NCBI GenBank assembly: GCA_910587705.1
Contig: CAJUMX010000009.1
Location: 1 to 64,000, forward strand
Direction of reading: 5' to 3'
Length of the DNA: 64,000 nucleotides
DNA from: an uncultured Oscillibacter sp.
GTDB lineage: Bacteria; Bacillota; Clostridia; Oscillospirales; Oscillospiraceae
Numbering within the stretch: position 1 is the stretch's first letter; each line of letters starts with the position of its first letter. Below the pieces are notes generated by a model that was not told where the DNA came from, did not search any database, and was given only the letters and a program-made list of their open reading frames with translations. Positions 17,051-25,907 of this stretch are shown piece after piece. The position numbers were made by a program, and so were the translations under genes.

Positions 17051-18070
17051 ATGGAAAAATTAAGAGGTGGCATCATTGGAACCGGCATGATGGGCCGCAC
17101 CCACGCGAAACTGGCCACGGAGAGCGGCAAGGTTGAGATCGTGGCCGTGTTCGATGCGGTCTTTGACCGCGCCGAAACGTTGGCCGCCCAGTATCACGCA
17201 AAACCCTTTGGTGATCTGGACGAGATGCTGGATTACGGCGTAGATATCGTTTACATCGCTGTCCCCAACAACTTTCATGCGCCCCTGACAATCCGTTGCC
17301 TGGACCGGGGTGTAAACGTGTTCTGTGAGAAGCCCCTGTGTACCAGCTTAGCCGATGCCGCAAAGTTGAAAGAAGCGGTGGAACGTTCTGGCAAGCGCCT
17401 GTTTGTCGGCCATAACCGTCGGTTCGCACCCGTTTACCTGACGGCCAAGCAGACGATTCAGCAGCCCGATTTTAAGCCCACCTCCGTCAACATCATCCAA
17501 AATGACGGCGACATGGGAGGCAGCGTCTGGGCGGCGGATTTTGTCAACATTGGCGGCTTTCTGTACGACACCACCGTACATTTCCTGGATATGGCCGAAT
17601 ATCTGGTGGATGAAATCTGCGAGGTGCGCGCTTTGGGTATGTCCGCCTGCTACGAGGGAATTGACGATGACTTTGTCATCCAATTCCGCTATAAGGGCGG
17701 CGGCCACGGAGCCATAACCTCCTGCGGCCACGCCTCTTGGATATCCCCCTTTGAACGCGTTCAGGTGGTGGGCGATCACCGCTCCGTTATTACCGAGGAG
17801 CTGGATTCTTTCCGCTACTGCCCGGGCTTGTCCAAAACCATTACGGCAGAGGGATACGAAAAGCTTCCCTTCGAGGTCAAGTGGGGCTATCAGCCCATGC
17901 ACGAGCACATGTATGAATGCCTGGAAAAGGGCGTTCCCGCGCTGAACGACGGCATTTCCGCCGGCATCCGCTCTGTGGCGCTGGTGGAGGCGTGCTATCG
18001 TTCCGCCGCCAGATACGGCGAAGCAATTCAAGTATCAGAGGAGGAAGAAAACCATGCTTCAATCTGTTAA
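17051..18070 (+). CDS. Gfo/Idh/MocA-family oxidoreductase (inositol/sugar dehydrogenase type)
   Basis: A 339-residue NAD(P)-dependent sugar or cyclitol dehydrogenase. Rossmann motif GIIGTGMMGRTH (residues 7-18), the catalytic CEKPL motif (about residue 98), and GGFLYDTTVHFLDM (about residue 175), which holds the Asp/His pair acting on the substrate. It has an AGGAGG site and follows the permease by 21 nt. The next gene resembles inosose dehydratase, so a myo-inositol-type or related cyclitol dehydrogenase (IolG-like) is a fair inference. The exact substrate is not readable. Confidence 0.9.
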   Translation: MEKLRGGIIGTGMMGRTHAKLATESGKVEIVAVFDAVFDRAETLAAQYHAKPFGDLDEMLDYGVDIVYIAVPNNFHAPLTIRCLDRGVNVFCEKPLCTSLADAAKLKEAVERSGKRLFVGHNRRFAPVYLTAKQTIQQPDFKPTSVNIIQNDGDMGGSVWAADFVNIGGFLYDTTVHFLDMAEYLVDEICEVRALGMSACYEGIDDDFVIQFRYKGGGHGAITSCGHASWISPFERVQVVGDHRSVITEELDSFRYCPGLSKTITAEGYEKLPFEVKWGYQPMHEHMYECLEKGVPALNDGISAGIRSVALVEACYRSAARYGEAIQVSEEEENHASIC

Positions 18071-18959
18071 AATCGGTGTACATCCGATCAACTGGTGTAA
18101 TGACGACATGACGGATATTCTGCTGGGCGATCACTACTCGGCCCAGGATATTCTCACTCAGGCCGCAGCCGCCGGATATGCCGGCATTGAAAACAGCCGT
18201 AAATTTTCCCGGGACGCCAGCGTTTTAAAGCCCACGTTTGACAAGCTGGGGCTGGAGCTAACTTCCGGCTGGTGCGATACCATGTTCGCTTGCAAGGAGC
18301 TGCGGGACGAGTATTTCGAGGGACTGAAGGAAAAGGCCAGGTTTTTTCTAGACATGGGAGCCCGGTTTGTCATCGCGGCAGAGGGCACCGGCTCCTCCTG
18401 CTGGGACCCCCGGGAATACCGGGCCGCCAAGGGTGTGCGGAAGCTGAATGAGGAGGAGTGGAAGCTCTTCACCGACGGTCTGAATATGGCTGGACGCTTT
18501 TGCAAGGACCATGGACTGACGTTGGTCTATCATGTACATACCGGCACCTGCGTCGAAACGTTTGAGGAAACGCAAAAGCTGTGCGACATGACCGATCCGG
18601 CGTATGTGAATCTGCTGGCGGATACTGGTCACCTGTGCTTTTGCGGCGTGGACATCCCGAAGTTCTACGACCATTTTGCCGATCGCATCAAATATGTGCA
18701 CCTGAAGAACATCCGTCCCTTGGTTTTGCGAGTGGTGAAGGAATTTGGCATAGACTTCAACAACGCGGTAAAACTAGGTATCTTTACCGTTCCCGGCGAC
18801 GAGGGTGCCGTGGACTTCCAGGAAGTGTTCCGCATTCTGGACAAGCATCGGTACGAGGGTTGGATGCTGGTGGAAGCGGAGCAGTACCTGCATACACCCA
18901 CCGCCTTTGAGTTTGCGGTAATGGCCCGCAAGTATATCCAGGAAACCGCAGGCGTTTGA
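18054..18959 (+). CDS. IolE-like xylose-isomerase-type TIM barrel (putative inosose dehydratase)
   Basis: A 301-residue AP-endonuclease-2/xylose-isomerase-type barrel. The N-terminus VKIGVHPINWCNDDM closely recalls IolE, the 2-keto-myo-inositol dehydratase of inositol degradation. The metal-site segments YHVHTGTCVETFEE, LLADTGHLCFCG, YVHLKNI and GWMLVEAEQ are all present, and the length equals that of IolE. The ATG overlaps the dehydrogenase gene by 17 nt and has a GGAGGAAG site. Known IolE converts inosose to a diketone. Here the rest of a classical iol set (iolBCD) is missing, so it could equally be a sugar epimerase. Confidence 0.8.
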   Translation: MLQSVKIGVHPINWCNDDMTDILLGDHYSAQDILTQAAAAGYAGIENSRKFSRDASVLKPTFDKLGLELTSGWCDTMFACKELRDEYFEGLKEKARFFLDMGARFVIAAEGTGSSCWDPREYRAAKGVRKLNEEEWKLFTDGLNMAGRFCKDHGLTLVYHVHTGTCVETFEETQKLCDMTDPAYVNLLADTGHLCFCGVDIPKFYDHFADRIKYVHLKNIRPLVLRVVKEFGIDFNNAVKLGIFTVPGDEGAVDFQEVFRILDKHRYEGWMLVEAEQYLHTPTAFEFAVMARKYIQETAGV

Positions 18960-18999
18960 ATACCGATCCAATCAACACAAAAACGAAAGGAAGAGAACC

Positions 19000-19995
19000 A
19001 TGAAAAAACGACTGATTGCTGTCTTGGCGCTTACTCTGTCTATCGCGTCCCTTTTGGGGGCCTGCGGCTCCAAACCCACCGGCGGCGAAGGGACCCCCAC
19101 AAGCAAGGACCAGCCCAATATTGCCGCTGTTTTCATGGCACTGAACAGCGACTACTGGCACATGATTGAAGCCGGCTGCATCAACGGAGGCAAGGATATG
19201 GGCTTTAACGTGCGCCCGATGGGGCCGACCTCGGAGACCGACGTCACTGGTCAAATCTCAATGATTGAGGATCAGATTGCCGCCGGGGTGGACGGCATTG
19301 TGCTGGCGCCCTGTGAGCCAAAGGCGGTGGTTCCTGTTCTGGAAAAGGCCAAGGAAAAGGGCATTCCGGTAGTCATGATCGACAGCGATTTGGAGGAGGA
19401 AAGCCAACACCTGCGCGCCAGCTTTATCGGCTCCTCCCAGTATGAGGCCGGTCGGCAGGTGGGCGAGTATATCGTCGCTAATTTTGAGCCCTGCGACATC
19501 GCCATCGTCCGCGGCGTCGCCGGAGCAACCTCTCATACGGCTCGGCAGGACGGCTGCAAGGAAATTGTTGAGGCCGCCGGGTTCCATGTGGTCACCATTC
19601 AGCCCGCCGACAGCGAGCGGGGCAAGGCGGTGAACGTCACGGAAAACATTCTGGAAAGCTCCCCGGACATTAAAATCATCTATGCCACCAACGACGAGAT
19701 GGCCCTGGGAGCATACCAGGCCGTTGAGGGGAAGCAAAAGCAGGATGATATCTTCATCATCGGCTTCGACGGCTCGCCCGATGCGTTGAAGTCCATCAAG
19801 GACGGCAAGCTCGGAGCTACTTTGGCCCAAAAGCCCATTGACATGGGATATGCGGGCGTTGAGGCGATCAAAACCCTGTTGGAGGGCGGCACGGTGGAGG
19901 ACCGCATTTTCACTCCAACCGAGGTGGTAGACGGGAGCACCGTCGAAGACTTTGACGCGGAGCTGAACGCGCAGCTGGAGAAGGCGGCTCAGTAA
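19000..19995 (+). CDS. Sugar ABC transporter substrate-binding lipoprotein (RbsB type)
   Basis: A 331-residue periplasmic-binding protein. Signal peptide with lipobox SLLGACGS (Cys22), then a Gly/Thr-rich linker and the RbsB fold: VFMALNSDYWHMIEAGCINGG, GISMI-type loop, AGVDGIVLAPCEPKAVVPVL, YATNDEMALGAYQAVEG and GFDGSPDALKSIKDG. It captures the sugar or cyclitol for the ATPase/permease encoded upstream. A hairpin directly after the gene may let it be made in excess over the gene that follows. Confidence 0.93.
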   Translation: MKKRLIAVLALTLSIASLLGACGSKPTGGEGTPTSKDQPNIAAVFMALNSDYWHMIEAGCINGGKDMGFNVRPMGPTSETDVTGQISMIEDQIAAGVDGIVLAPCEPKAVVPVLEKAKEKGIPVVMIDSDLEEESQHLRASFIGSSQYEAGRQVGEYIVANFEPCDIAIVRGVAGATSHTARQDGCKEIVEAAGFHVVTIQPADSERGKAVNVTENILESSPDIKIIYATNDEMALGAYQAVEGKQKQDDIFIIGFDGSPDALKSIKDGKLGATLAQKPIDMGYAGVEAIKTLLEGGTVEDRIFTPTEVVDGSTVEDFDAELNAQLEKAAQ

Positions 19996-20015
19996 ATTTT
20001 GTTCTGTGAGCAATT

Positions 20016-20054
20016 GGAGAAGGGACAAGGCGGCAAGCCGTTTTGCCCTTCTCC
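20016..20054 (+). terminator. Intercistronic hairpin after the binding-protein gene
   Basis: Arms GGAGAAGGG (20016-20024) and CCCTTCTCC (20046-20054) enclose an inner CGGC-AA-GCCG stem. No T-run follows, so it is more likely an mRNA-stability or attenuating structure than a full terminator. Confidence 0.5.
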
Positions 20055-20087
20055 GCTCCTTACTTTTTGAAAGGATGTGGACGGTCT

Positions 20088-20780
20088 ATGAAGGTTACCG
20101 CAATCATGGCGCACCCCGATGATACGGACCTCTGGTGCGGCGGAACGCTTCGAAAATACTATGAACAGGGGCATGAAATCTCCGTTGTCGTTGTGACAAA
20201 CGGGCGGACTGGAACCAACGAAGCGGTTTCCGACAGTTGGCTTATTGAAACGCGCCAGCAGGAGCAGCTCTCCTCAGCGAAAATCTATGGGGCTAAAGAA
20301 GTCCTTTTTCTCGGAAACGACGACAGTGAGCTTTTCGAGACTCCTGAAACCCGGAAGCAGATCATTACGGCCATTCGGAAGTTAGCCCCCGATGTAATAC
20401 TCACACACAACCTGAAGGACCAGAACAGCGACCACCGTGTTACCGCCCAGCTGGTCACCAATAGCCTGATTCCGCTTCCCCTGTATACGGTCCGGGCGGA
20501 TGCTCCGGCAGTCGAAACGGTTCCGGTTGTTTTTATGGCGGACACTTATGCCGGTATCGACAATCAGCCGGAAGTCTATGTGGATATCACCCAGCAGTAC
20601 CCCTTTAAAGAGAAAGCGCTGGGATGCCATAAAACCCAGCTAACCGGGGAAATCAAATGGATGGAGCTCATGGCGCTGCAGTCTCGGTTCCGCGGCTTCC
20701 AGGCTGGATGCGGCTACGCGGAGGGCTTTACAGGATTCCGTGTGTACAGCTCAATACCGGATTACCATCTTTTACCGTAG
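20088..20780 (+). CDS. PIG-L family deacetylase (LmbE/MshB-like)
   Basis: A 230-residue zinc-dependent N-acetyl-sugar deacetylase. Seen: the zinc motif AHPDDTDLWCGGTL (residues 7-20), VVTNGRTGTNE, and the third ligand in NSDHRVTAQLV. Relatives remove acetyl from GlcNAc-phosphatidylinositol, GlcNAc-inositol (mycothiol synthesis) or chitooligosaccharides. The start at 20088 (MKVTAIMAHPDD) is chosen because the family begins there, with AAAGGA upstream. As last gene of an operon with cyclitol-type dehydrogenase and dehydratase genes, it may free an amino-sugar from an inositol-like aglycone or deacetylate the imported compound; that is inference. Confidence 0.87.
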   Translation: MKVTAIMAHPDDTDLWCGGTLRKYYEQGHEISVVVVTNGRTGTNEAVSDSWLIETRQQEQLSSAKIYGAKEVLFLGNDDSELFETPETRKQIITAIRKLAPDVILTHNLKDQNSDHRVTAQLVTNSLIPLPLYTVRADAPAVETVPVVFMADTYAGIDNQPEVYVDITQQYPFKEKALGCHKTQLTGEIKWMELMALQSRFRGFQAGCGYAEGFTGFRVYSSIPDYHLLP

Positions 20781-20802
20781 GTGGAAGGTGCCGGAGGGAA
20801 AG

Positions 20803-20832
20803 CCGCCATGCGGAGCGATATCAGCATGGCGG
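20803..20832 (+). terminator. Hairpin downstream of the PIG-L gene
   Basis: Arms CCGCCATGC (20803-20811) and GCATGGCGG (20824-20832), followed by TCTTGCTT. It is the probable operon terminator, with a weak T-run. Confidence 0.45.
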
Positions 20833-20889
20833 TCTTGCTTGGAAAGAGCGGAATTGTCTGAAGCCGGATGTCACTGGCCACGAGAAAAC

Positions 20890-20942
20890 GGTCCTGTTCA
20901 GTCCGAACAAATGACCAGCATTTGCTTGGATTGGACAGGACC
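20890..20942. other. 53-nt near-perfect hairpin of unknown role
   Basis: Two 24-nt arms (20890-20913 and 20919-20942) enclose the 5-nt loop ACCAG. Twenty positions pair by Watson-Crick; three of the remaining four can form G-U pairs in RNA and one is A-C. It lies between convergent genes and has no adjacent T-run. Confidence 0.6.
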
Positions 20943-21106
20943 ATTCCTAATTTCTCTCGGTTTTTCCAGGTAGCTCTGTTGGGAATATGCCACGCCTTCC
21001 ATGATCGCACGCAGTAGATGACCTCATATGAGCTGTGGTCAGCCCCAAAAAGGTACCCCGGCGTTTCTCATCTAACAGCGTGCCGTGTTCCCGGCGGGCG
21101 CTTTTG

Positions 21107-21724
21107 TCAAAGCTCCACCGGCACCCCGGCGTCGTTCAAAGCTCGGCGGAGGCGGAGCAGGTCCCCGTCGAAAATCGCGCCGTCCATACCCACAAACCAG
21201 GCTCCCTCGATGTTGATGTTCAGATCGTCGATGAAAAAGCACTCCTCTGCCTGGAGGCCATACTCCCGGAGCAGGGTTTCGTAAATCTCCGGCTGGGGCT
21301 TCAAAAGCTTCCAGTCGGCGGAGACAATTTTCCCGTCGAAGCATTCGCTTCCCGGGATGCGGTCAAAATACAGCGGCAGGTCCAGCTTGGCGTTGGACAG
21401 CAGGTAAATGCCATATCCCAGCCCCTTCAGCTCCCGCACCAAATCCGCCATGCCTTCCACGGGCAGCAGCCAGCGCCGCCACCAGTCCAGGGTCAGCTCC
21501 CGGGCGGAGGCGTGGAGCCTCTCCGGCAGGCGGCGGCAGATGGCGGCCAGCCCATCCTCAAAGGAGAGGGTTCCCCGGTCCATCTGAATCCACTCCACGG
21601 AGCCGAACACCTCCCGCAAAAGAAAGGCCCGGTCCTCCTCCGGGACGCCCAGGGCCTCCACGAATAAATTGGGCTTCCATTGAATCAGCACGTTGCCCAT
21701 ATCAAAGACAAGATTGCGAATCAT
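21107..21724 (-). CDS. HAD-superfamily hydrolase (phosphatase-like)
   Basis: A 205-residue HAD hydrolase, YihX type. Motif I is VFDMGNVLI with the first Asp as nucleophile and Asn at the usual second-Asp position. Motif II is YLLSNAK, the conserved lysine is in WKLLKPQPEIYE, and motif III is EECFFIDDLNINIEGA. YihX-like enzymes dephosphorylate glucose-1-phosphate or similar sugar phosphates. Asn in place of the second Asp is common in dehalogenase-like and YihX-type branches and may lower phosphatase activity. The ATG at 21724 overlaps the glucosidase stop codon (ATGA), so it is translationally coupled to a carbohydrate gene. Confidence 0.88.
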   Translation of the reverse strand: MIRNLVFDMGNVLIQWKPNLFVEALGVPEEDRAFLLREVFGSVEWIQMDRGTLSFEDGLAAICRRLPERLHASARELTLDWWRRWLLPVEGMADLVRELKGLGYGIYLLSNAKLDLPLYFDRIPGSECFDGKIVSADWKLLKPQPEIYETLLREYGLQAEECFFIDDLNINIEGAWFVGMDGAIFDGDLLRLRRALNDAGVPVEL

Positions 21725-23421
21725 AGCTTCTCCTCTTCTCCGGCCCCACAGGCCAGGACCACAACTTGGTAGGTATGCAGCCAAAGGCGGCCCTCCCGGC
21801 TCTCCAATCCGTCACCGTTGTTCAGCAGCACCCGGAAGGGCTCTTCAAAGGGAACGGAAACCGTCCCCCGGCCATAGTGGCAAAGGACCAAAATCCGCTT
21901 CCCGGTCACCGCCCCGATCCGCCAGTAGGCAAAAATCTCCGTTTCCTCCTGAAACGCGGGCTGGAAGCCGCCATGAACCAGCGTGTCCTCCCATTCCGGG
22001 GCCTTCCGCAGGGCCAGCAGACGCTTGTACCACCTCCGAACAGACTGCTTCGAGGCAGCGTCGGCCTCCACATTCAGCTCCTGGTAGTTGGGATTCACCG
22101 GAAACCAGGGCGTGCCGCTGGTAAATCCGGCGTGCTCGCCGCCGGTCCACTGCATAGGGGTCCGGGCGTTGTCCCGGCTGTGGCGGCGGCAGGCTGCCAT
22201 GGCCTCCTCCTCCGTCCGCCCGGCGGCCCGGGCCGCCCGGTATTGGTCCCGGGTGCTTAGGTCCTCGAAGTCCTCCACCGTGCGGAAATCCCCATTCCGC
22301 ATGCCGATTTCCTGGCCCTGATAGAGGAAGGGGATGCCCCGCAGCAGCACGGACAGGGTCGCCAGGGCGGTGATTCCCTCATAGCCGTCGTCCCCCTCCG
22401 GCAGGAAGAAGCTGGGGCTCCGGGGCTGGTCGTGGTTTTCCAGGATGTTGGCCAGGAACACGGAGTTCCCGGCATTTTTCTGGGACTGGAACACTGCGTC
22501 CCGCCAGACCTGGAAATCGAAGGGCCTGTACTGATACCAATAGGCTCCGCTGTGGTCCGCCACGCAGTGCCCAAAGTCGAAAAAGGTGGAAAAGTAGCCC
22601 TCCGGCCCGCCGAACTCCGTCACCCGCTCCGGGGCGATGCTGAATACCTCGCCCACGGTGAAGGCGTTGTGGGGGAGGAAGCACACTTGTTTCAGCTGAT
22701 TCAAAAATTCCCCGATCTCTGCCGTCTGGGGCAGCATTTTGGACACGGCGCAGGTGCCGTCGGGGCTGTCGGCGGGACCGTCCCGGAAGCTCAGGTCCTT
22801 TTTCAAATTGATGATGGCGTCCAGCCGGAAGCCGGAAACGCCCTTATCCAGCCACCAGTTCACCATGTCGCAGATCTCTCGCCGTACCTCCGGGTTCTCC
22901 CAGTTCAGGTCCGGCTGCTCCTTGGCGAAGGTGTGGAAATAGTAAAGGTCCGAGCCGGGCAGATGGTCCCAGCAGCTTCCACCGAACTCCGCCCGCCAAT
23001 TGTTGGGCGGGCCGCCGTTTTGCCCGGGCTTTATGTAAAAGTACTGCCCGTACTTCCCTTCCGGGTCCCGGATGGCCTCCTGAAACCAGCGGTGCTGGTC
23101 GGAGCAGTGGCTGACCACCAGGTCCATCACCAGGTGCATCTCCCGGCGCTTCAGCTCCCGAATCAGGGCATCCATGTCCTCCATGGTCCCGAAACAGGAA
23201 TCAACACCATAATAGTCGGAGATGTCATAGCCCTGGTCCACCATGGGAGAAGGGTAGACCGGGGAGAGCCAGAGAATATCCACTCCCAGGTCCTTGAGGT
23301 AATCCAGCTTGGAGAGGACGCCGGGCAAATCTCCAATCCCGTCTCCGTTGCCGTCCAGAAAGCTCTTGGGGTAGATTTGATACGCAATTTTGTTCTTCCA
23401 CCAGGAAGAAGAGGATTTCAT
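21721..23421 (-). CDS. GH13 alpha-glucosidase (oligo-1,6-glucosidase / trehalose-6-P hydrolase type)
   Basis: A 566-residue family-13 glycoside hydrolase, cytoplasmic, cleaving alpha-glucosidic bonds of short oligosaccharides. Motifs: YQIYPKSFLDGNGDGIGDL at the N-terminus, DLVVSHCSDQHRWF, GFRLDAI (nucleophile Asp), FTVGEVFS (acid/base Glu), and ENHDQPR (transition-state Asp). Usual relatives read DLVVNHTS; here SHCS replaces it. The C-terminal beta domain is present. The start at 23421 (MKSSSSWWKNK) is 9 nt from AGGCGG; 23427 is an alternative. It is followed by the coupled HAD gene. Substrate choice within GH13_31 is not readable. Confidence 0.92.
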   Translation of the reverse strand: MKSSSSWWKNKIAYQIYPKSFLDGNGDGIGDLPGVLSKLDYLKDLGVDILWLSPVYPSPMVDQGYDISDYYGVDSCFGTMEDMDALIRELKRREMHLVMDLVVSHCSDQHRWFQEAIRDPEGKYGQYFYIKPGQNGGPPNNWRAEFGGSCWDHLPGSDLYYFHTFAKEQPDLNWENPEVRREICDMVNWWLDKGVSGFRLDAIINLKKDLSFRDGPADSPDGTCAVSKMLPQTAEIGEFLNQLKQVCFLPHNAFTVGEVFSIAPERVTEFGGPEGYFSTFFDFGHCVADHSGAYWYQYRPFDFQVWRDAVFQSQKNAGNSVFLANILENHDQPRSPSFFLPEGDDGYEGITALATLSVLLRGIPFLYQGQEIGMRNGDFRTVEDFEDLSTRDQYRAARAAGRTEEEAMAACRRHSRDNARTPMQWTGGEHAGFTSGTPWFPVNPNYQELNVEADAASKQSVRRWYKRLLALRKAPEWEDTLVHGGFQPAFQEETEIFAYWRIGAVTGKRILVLCHYGRGTVSVPFEEPFRVLLNNGDGLESREGRLWLHTYQVVVLACGAGEEEKL

Positions 23422-23481
23422 AAGCATGCACCGCCTGTCGGTAAACCGCGCCTGGAGGCCCAGCCCCCAGGCGCGGCTTTC

Positions 23482-25896
23482 TTATTTCTTTCCGCCGAAA
23501 AGACTTTTGAGGAAGCCGCCCTTTTCCGGCTTTCTCTCCTTCTTCTCCGGCGATTTTCCCGCCGCAGGCTTTGCCGCCTCCGGCTTCGGGGGATTCTTCA
23601 ACCGCTCCAGAGCCTCTACAGCGTGCTTGTAGTCCTGCTGGGCGGAAGCCTCGTACAGCTCCCGGGCCCGCTCCACGCTGGCGGCCACGCCCTTGCCGTG
23701 CTCATAGCACCAGCCCAGGAGGTACTGTCCCCGGGCCTGACCCCGCTCCGCCGCCTGGCGGTAATAGGTCACGGCGGTCTCCCAGCTCTGCTCCACACCC
23801 TCGCCGGTCTCGTAGAGATAGCCCAGGTTGCAGGCTCCGGTGGGGTCCCCGCCCTCGGCGGCCCGGCGATACCATTCTACGGCGGCGGAAATATCCGCCT
23901 CCACGCCCTGGCCCGACTCGCAGCAGTAGCCATAGCAGCACATGGCCCGAGGATAGCCCGCTTCCGCCGACAGCTTGTAAAGTCGCGCGGCTTCCCCGTA
24001 GTTCTGCTCCACACCCCGGCCCGTCTCGTACATATAGCCCAGGTTGCACTGGCCCGCTGGGTCGCCCCGCTCCGCCGCCTGGCGGTAGCAGTCCACGGCC
24101 CGCTCCAGGCTCAGCTCCATGCCCTCGCCAAATTCATAACACACGCCCAGGTCGCACAGCGCCCGGGAATAGCCCGCGTTGGCCGCCCGCTCAAACCATT
24201 TCGCAGCCTCGGCATGGTCCTGCTCCACGCCCTTGCCGTACCGGCAGCATAGCCCCATGCAGTACATGCCCCGGCCCTCGCCCTGTCCGGCGGCCTTGCG
24301 GTACCAATGGACGGCCCGGGTCAGGTTCTTCTCCACGCCGTTTCCCGTCTCATAGCACCAGGCCAGGTTGCACATGGCCCGGGGGAAGCCCTGCTGGGCG
24401 GCGGCGGAGTACCACTTCACCGCCTCTTCCCAGCTCTGCTCCACACCCCGGCCGGACTCGTACATAAAGCCCAGGTTGCACTGGCCCGGGGCGTTGCCCA
24501 TCTCCGCGGCCTTGCGGTAGAGCTCCACCGCCTTCTCAAAGCTCTGGGGCACGCCCTCGCCCCGCTCGTAGCATACGCCCAAATCGCAGGTGGCGGGAGC
24601 GGAACCGGCGTCGGCGGCCTTTTGATACCACTGGGCGGCCAGGTTTACGTCCTGGGCCACGCCGATGCCATAGTCATAGGCCCGGGCCACGCTGAACAAG
24701 CCCCGGGGGTCCCCTTGCTCCGCCGCCTTTCGATACCAGAGGAAGGACTCCTCCAGGTTCTCCTCCACGCCCTCGCCGTGCTCATAGCACCAGGCCAGAT
24801 TGCACATGCCCCGGGACAGCCCGCCCTCGGCGGCTTTGCGGTACCACTCCACCGCGCTTTCCCAGCTCTGCTCCACGCCCTCGCCGGACTCATACAAAAA
24901 GCCCAGGCAGCACGCGCCGTCCTCGTCTCCCTGCTCGGCGGCCTTGCGGTACCAATCCGCCGCCGTCGCCTTATCCGCAGGCACGCCCCGGCCCCGCTCA
25001 TAGCAGAGCCCCAGGCACAGCTGGCCCCGGGGATACTCCTGGTCCGCCGCCTCCCGGTAGAGCCGGACGGCCTCGGTGAAGTCCCGCTTCACCCCCTCGC
25101 CGTGCTCATAGCACCACGCCAGGTTACACAGCGCCCGGGGATAGCCCTTTTCCGCCGCCTTCCGATACCACTCTACGGCGGTCTCCCAGCTCTGTTCTAC
25201 GCCCCGGCCGGACTCGTACATAAAGCCCAGGCAGCACATGCCGGGAGCGTTGCCCTGCTCGGCGGCGGCGGAGTACCACTTTACCGCCTGCTCCAGGTCC
25301 TCCTCCACCCCGGCGCCAAACTCCAGGCACCGGCCCAGCTCCGTCTGAGCGCCGGGATAGCCCAGCCACGCGGCGGACTGATACCACTTGGCGGCCTCCG
25401 CCTCATCGGGCTCCACGCCGCTGCCCCGACGGTATGCCTCGCCCAGCAGGAACTGGGCCCGGGGGAAGCCCTGCTCCGCCCCCTTTTGGAAGCATTTCAA
25501 TGCCTTGTCATAGTCCGTCTCCACGCCGATGCCGTATGTATAGCAGTAGCCCAGGTTTGTCAGGGCCGGCATGTACTCCTGCTCTGCCGCCTGGGCATAG
25601 AGCATCACGGCCTGCTTGGGGTCTGCCGGGACGCCGATGCCCGCCTCCAGGCACCAGCCCAGATTCGTCAGGCCCAGGGGATCGTTCAGCGCCGCCGCCC
25701 GCTGATAGGCGGCCAGGGCATCGGTCTCCCGCTTCTCGTCCACGGCCTGGTTCCCCAGGTTCACCCAATCGGAGGCGGTCATCTCCTCCTCCGTCAGGGC
25801 AGTGAAAAAGGTCCCCCCGCAGCGGGGGCAGATGTCCGGCTCCTCCTCGGCCACAAAGCCGCAGTCCGGGTTTTCACAGCGGTAAAAATCCATCAT
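23482..25896 (-). CDS. Large Sel1-repeat protein with N-terminal zinc ribbon
   Basis: An 804-residue protein. Residues 6-27 form a rubredoxin-like ribbon (CENPDC and CPRCGG). From about residue 45 to 745 there are 19 consecutive 36-residue Sel1 units, each ending in a GxGV turn (GIGVPADP, GSGVEPDE, GRGVEQSW and so on), forming an alpha-solenoid. The block GVEQSW recurs four times within near-identical neighbours, indicating recent internal duplication. The basic tail is KKERKPEKGGFLKSLFGGKK. No signal peptide, so cytoplasmic. Sel1 proteins scaffold protein-protein contacts; the partner is unknown. The site GGGAGGAAG precedes ATGATG at 25896/25893. Confidence 0.9.
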   Translation of the reverse strand: MMDFYRCENPDCGFVAEEEPDICPRCGGTFFTALTEEEMTASDWVNLGNQAVDEKRETDALAAYQRAAALNDPLGLTNLGWCLEAGIGVPADPKQAVMLYAQAAEQEYMPALTNLGYCYTYGIGVETDYDKALKCFQKGAEQGFPRAQFLLGEAYRRGSGVEPDEAEAAKWYQSAAWLGYPGAQTELGRCLEFGAGVEEDLEQAVKWYSAAAEQGNAPGMCCLGFMYESGRGVEQSWETAVEWYRKAAEKGYPRALCNLAWCYEHGEGVKRDFTEAVRLYREAADQEYPRGQLCLGLCYERGRGVPADKATAADWYRKAAEQGDEDGACCLGFLYESGEGVEQSWESAVEWYRKAAEGGLSRGMCNLAWCYEHGEGVEENLEESFLWYRKAAEQGDPRGLFSVARAYDYGIGVAQDVNLAAQWYQKAADAGSAPATCDLGVCYERGEGVPQSFEKAVELYRKAAEMGNAPGQCNLGFMYESGRGVEQSWEEAVKWYSAAAQQGFPRAMCNLAWCYETGNGVEKNLTRAVHWYRKAAGQGEGRGMYCMGLCCRYGKGVEQDHAEAAKWFERAANAGYSRALCDLGVCYEFGEGMELSLERAVDCYRQAAERGDPAGQCNLGYMYETGRGVEQNYGEAARLYKLSAEAGYPRAMCCYGYCCESGQGVEADISAAVEWYRRAAEGGDPTGACNLGYLYETGEGVEQSWETAVTYYRQAAERGQARGQYLLGWCYEHGKGVAASVERARELYEASAQQDYKHAVEALERLKNPPKPEAAKPAAGKSPEKKERKPEKGGFLKSLFGGKK

Positions 25897-25907
25897 TTCT
25901 TCCTCCC

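Noticed and set aside
23482..25896. Regularly spaced similar DNA segments that could suggest a CRISPR or tandem repeat array
   Set aside because: The 108-nt period equals the 36-residue Sel1 unit, the reading frame stays open, and the units vary; it is a repeat protein gene.
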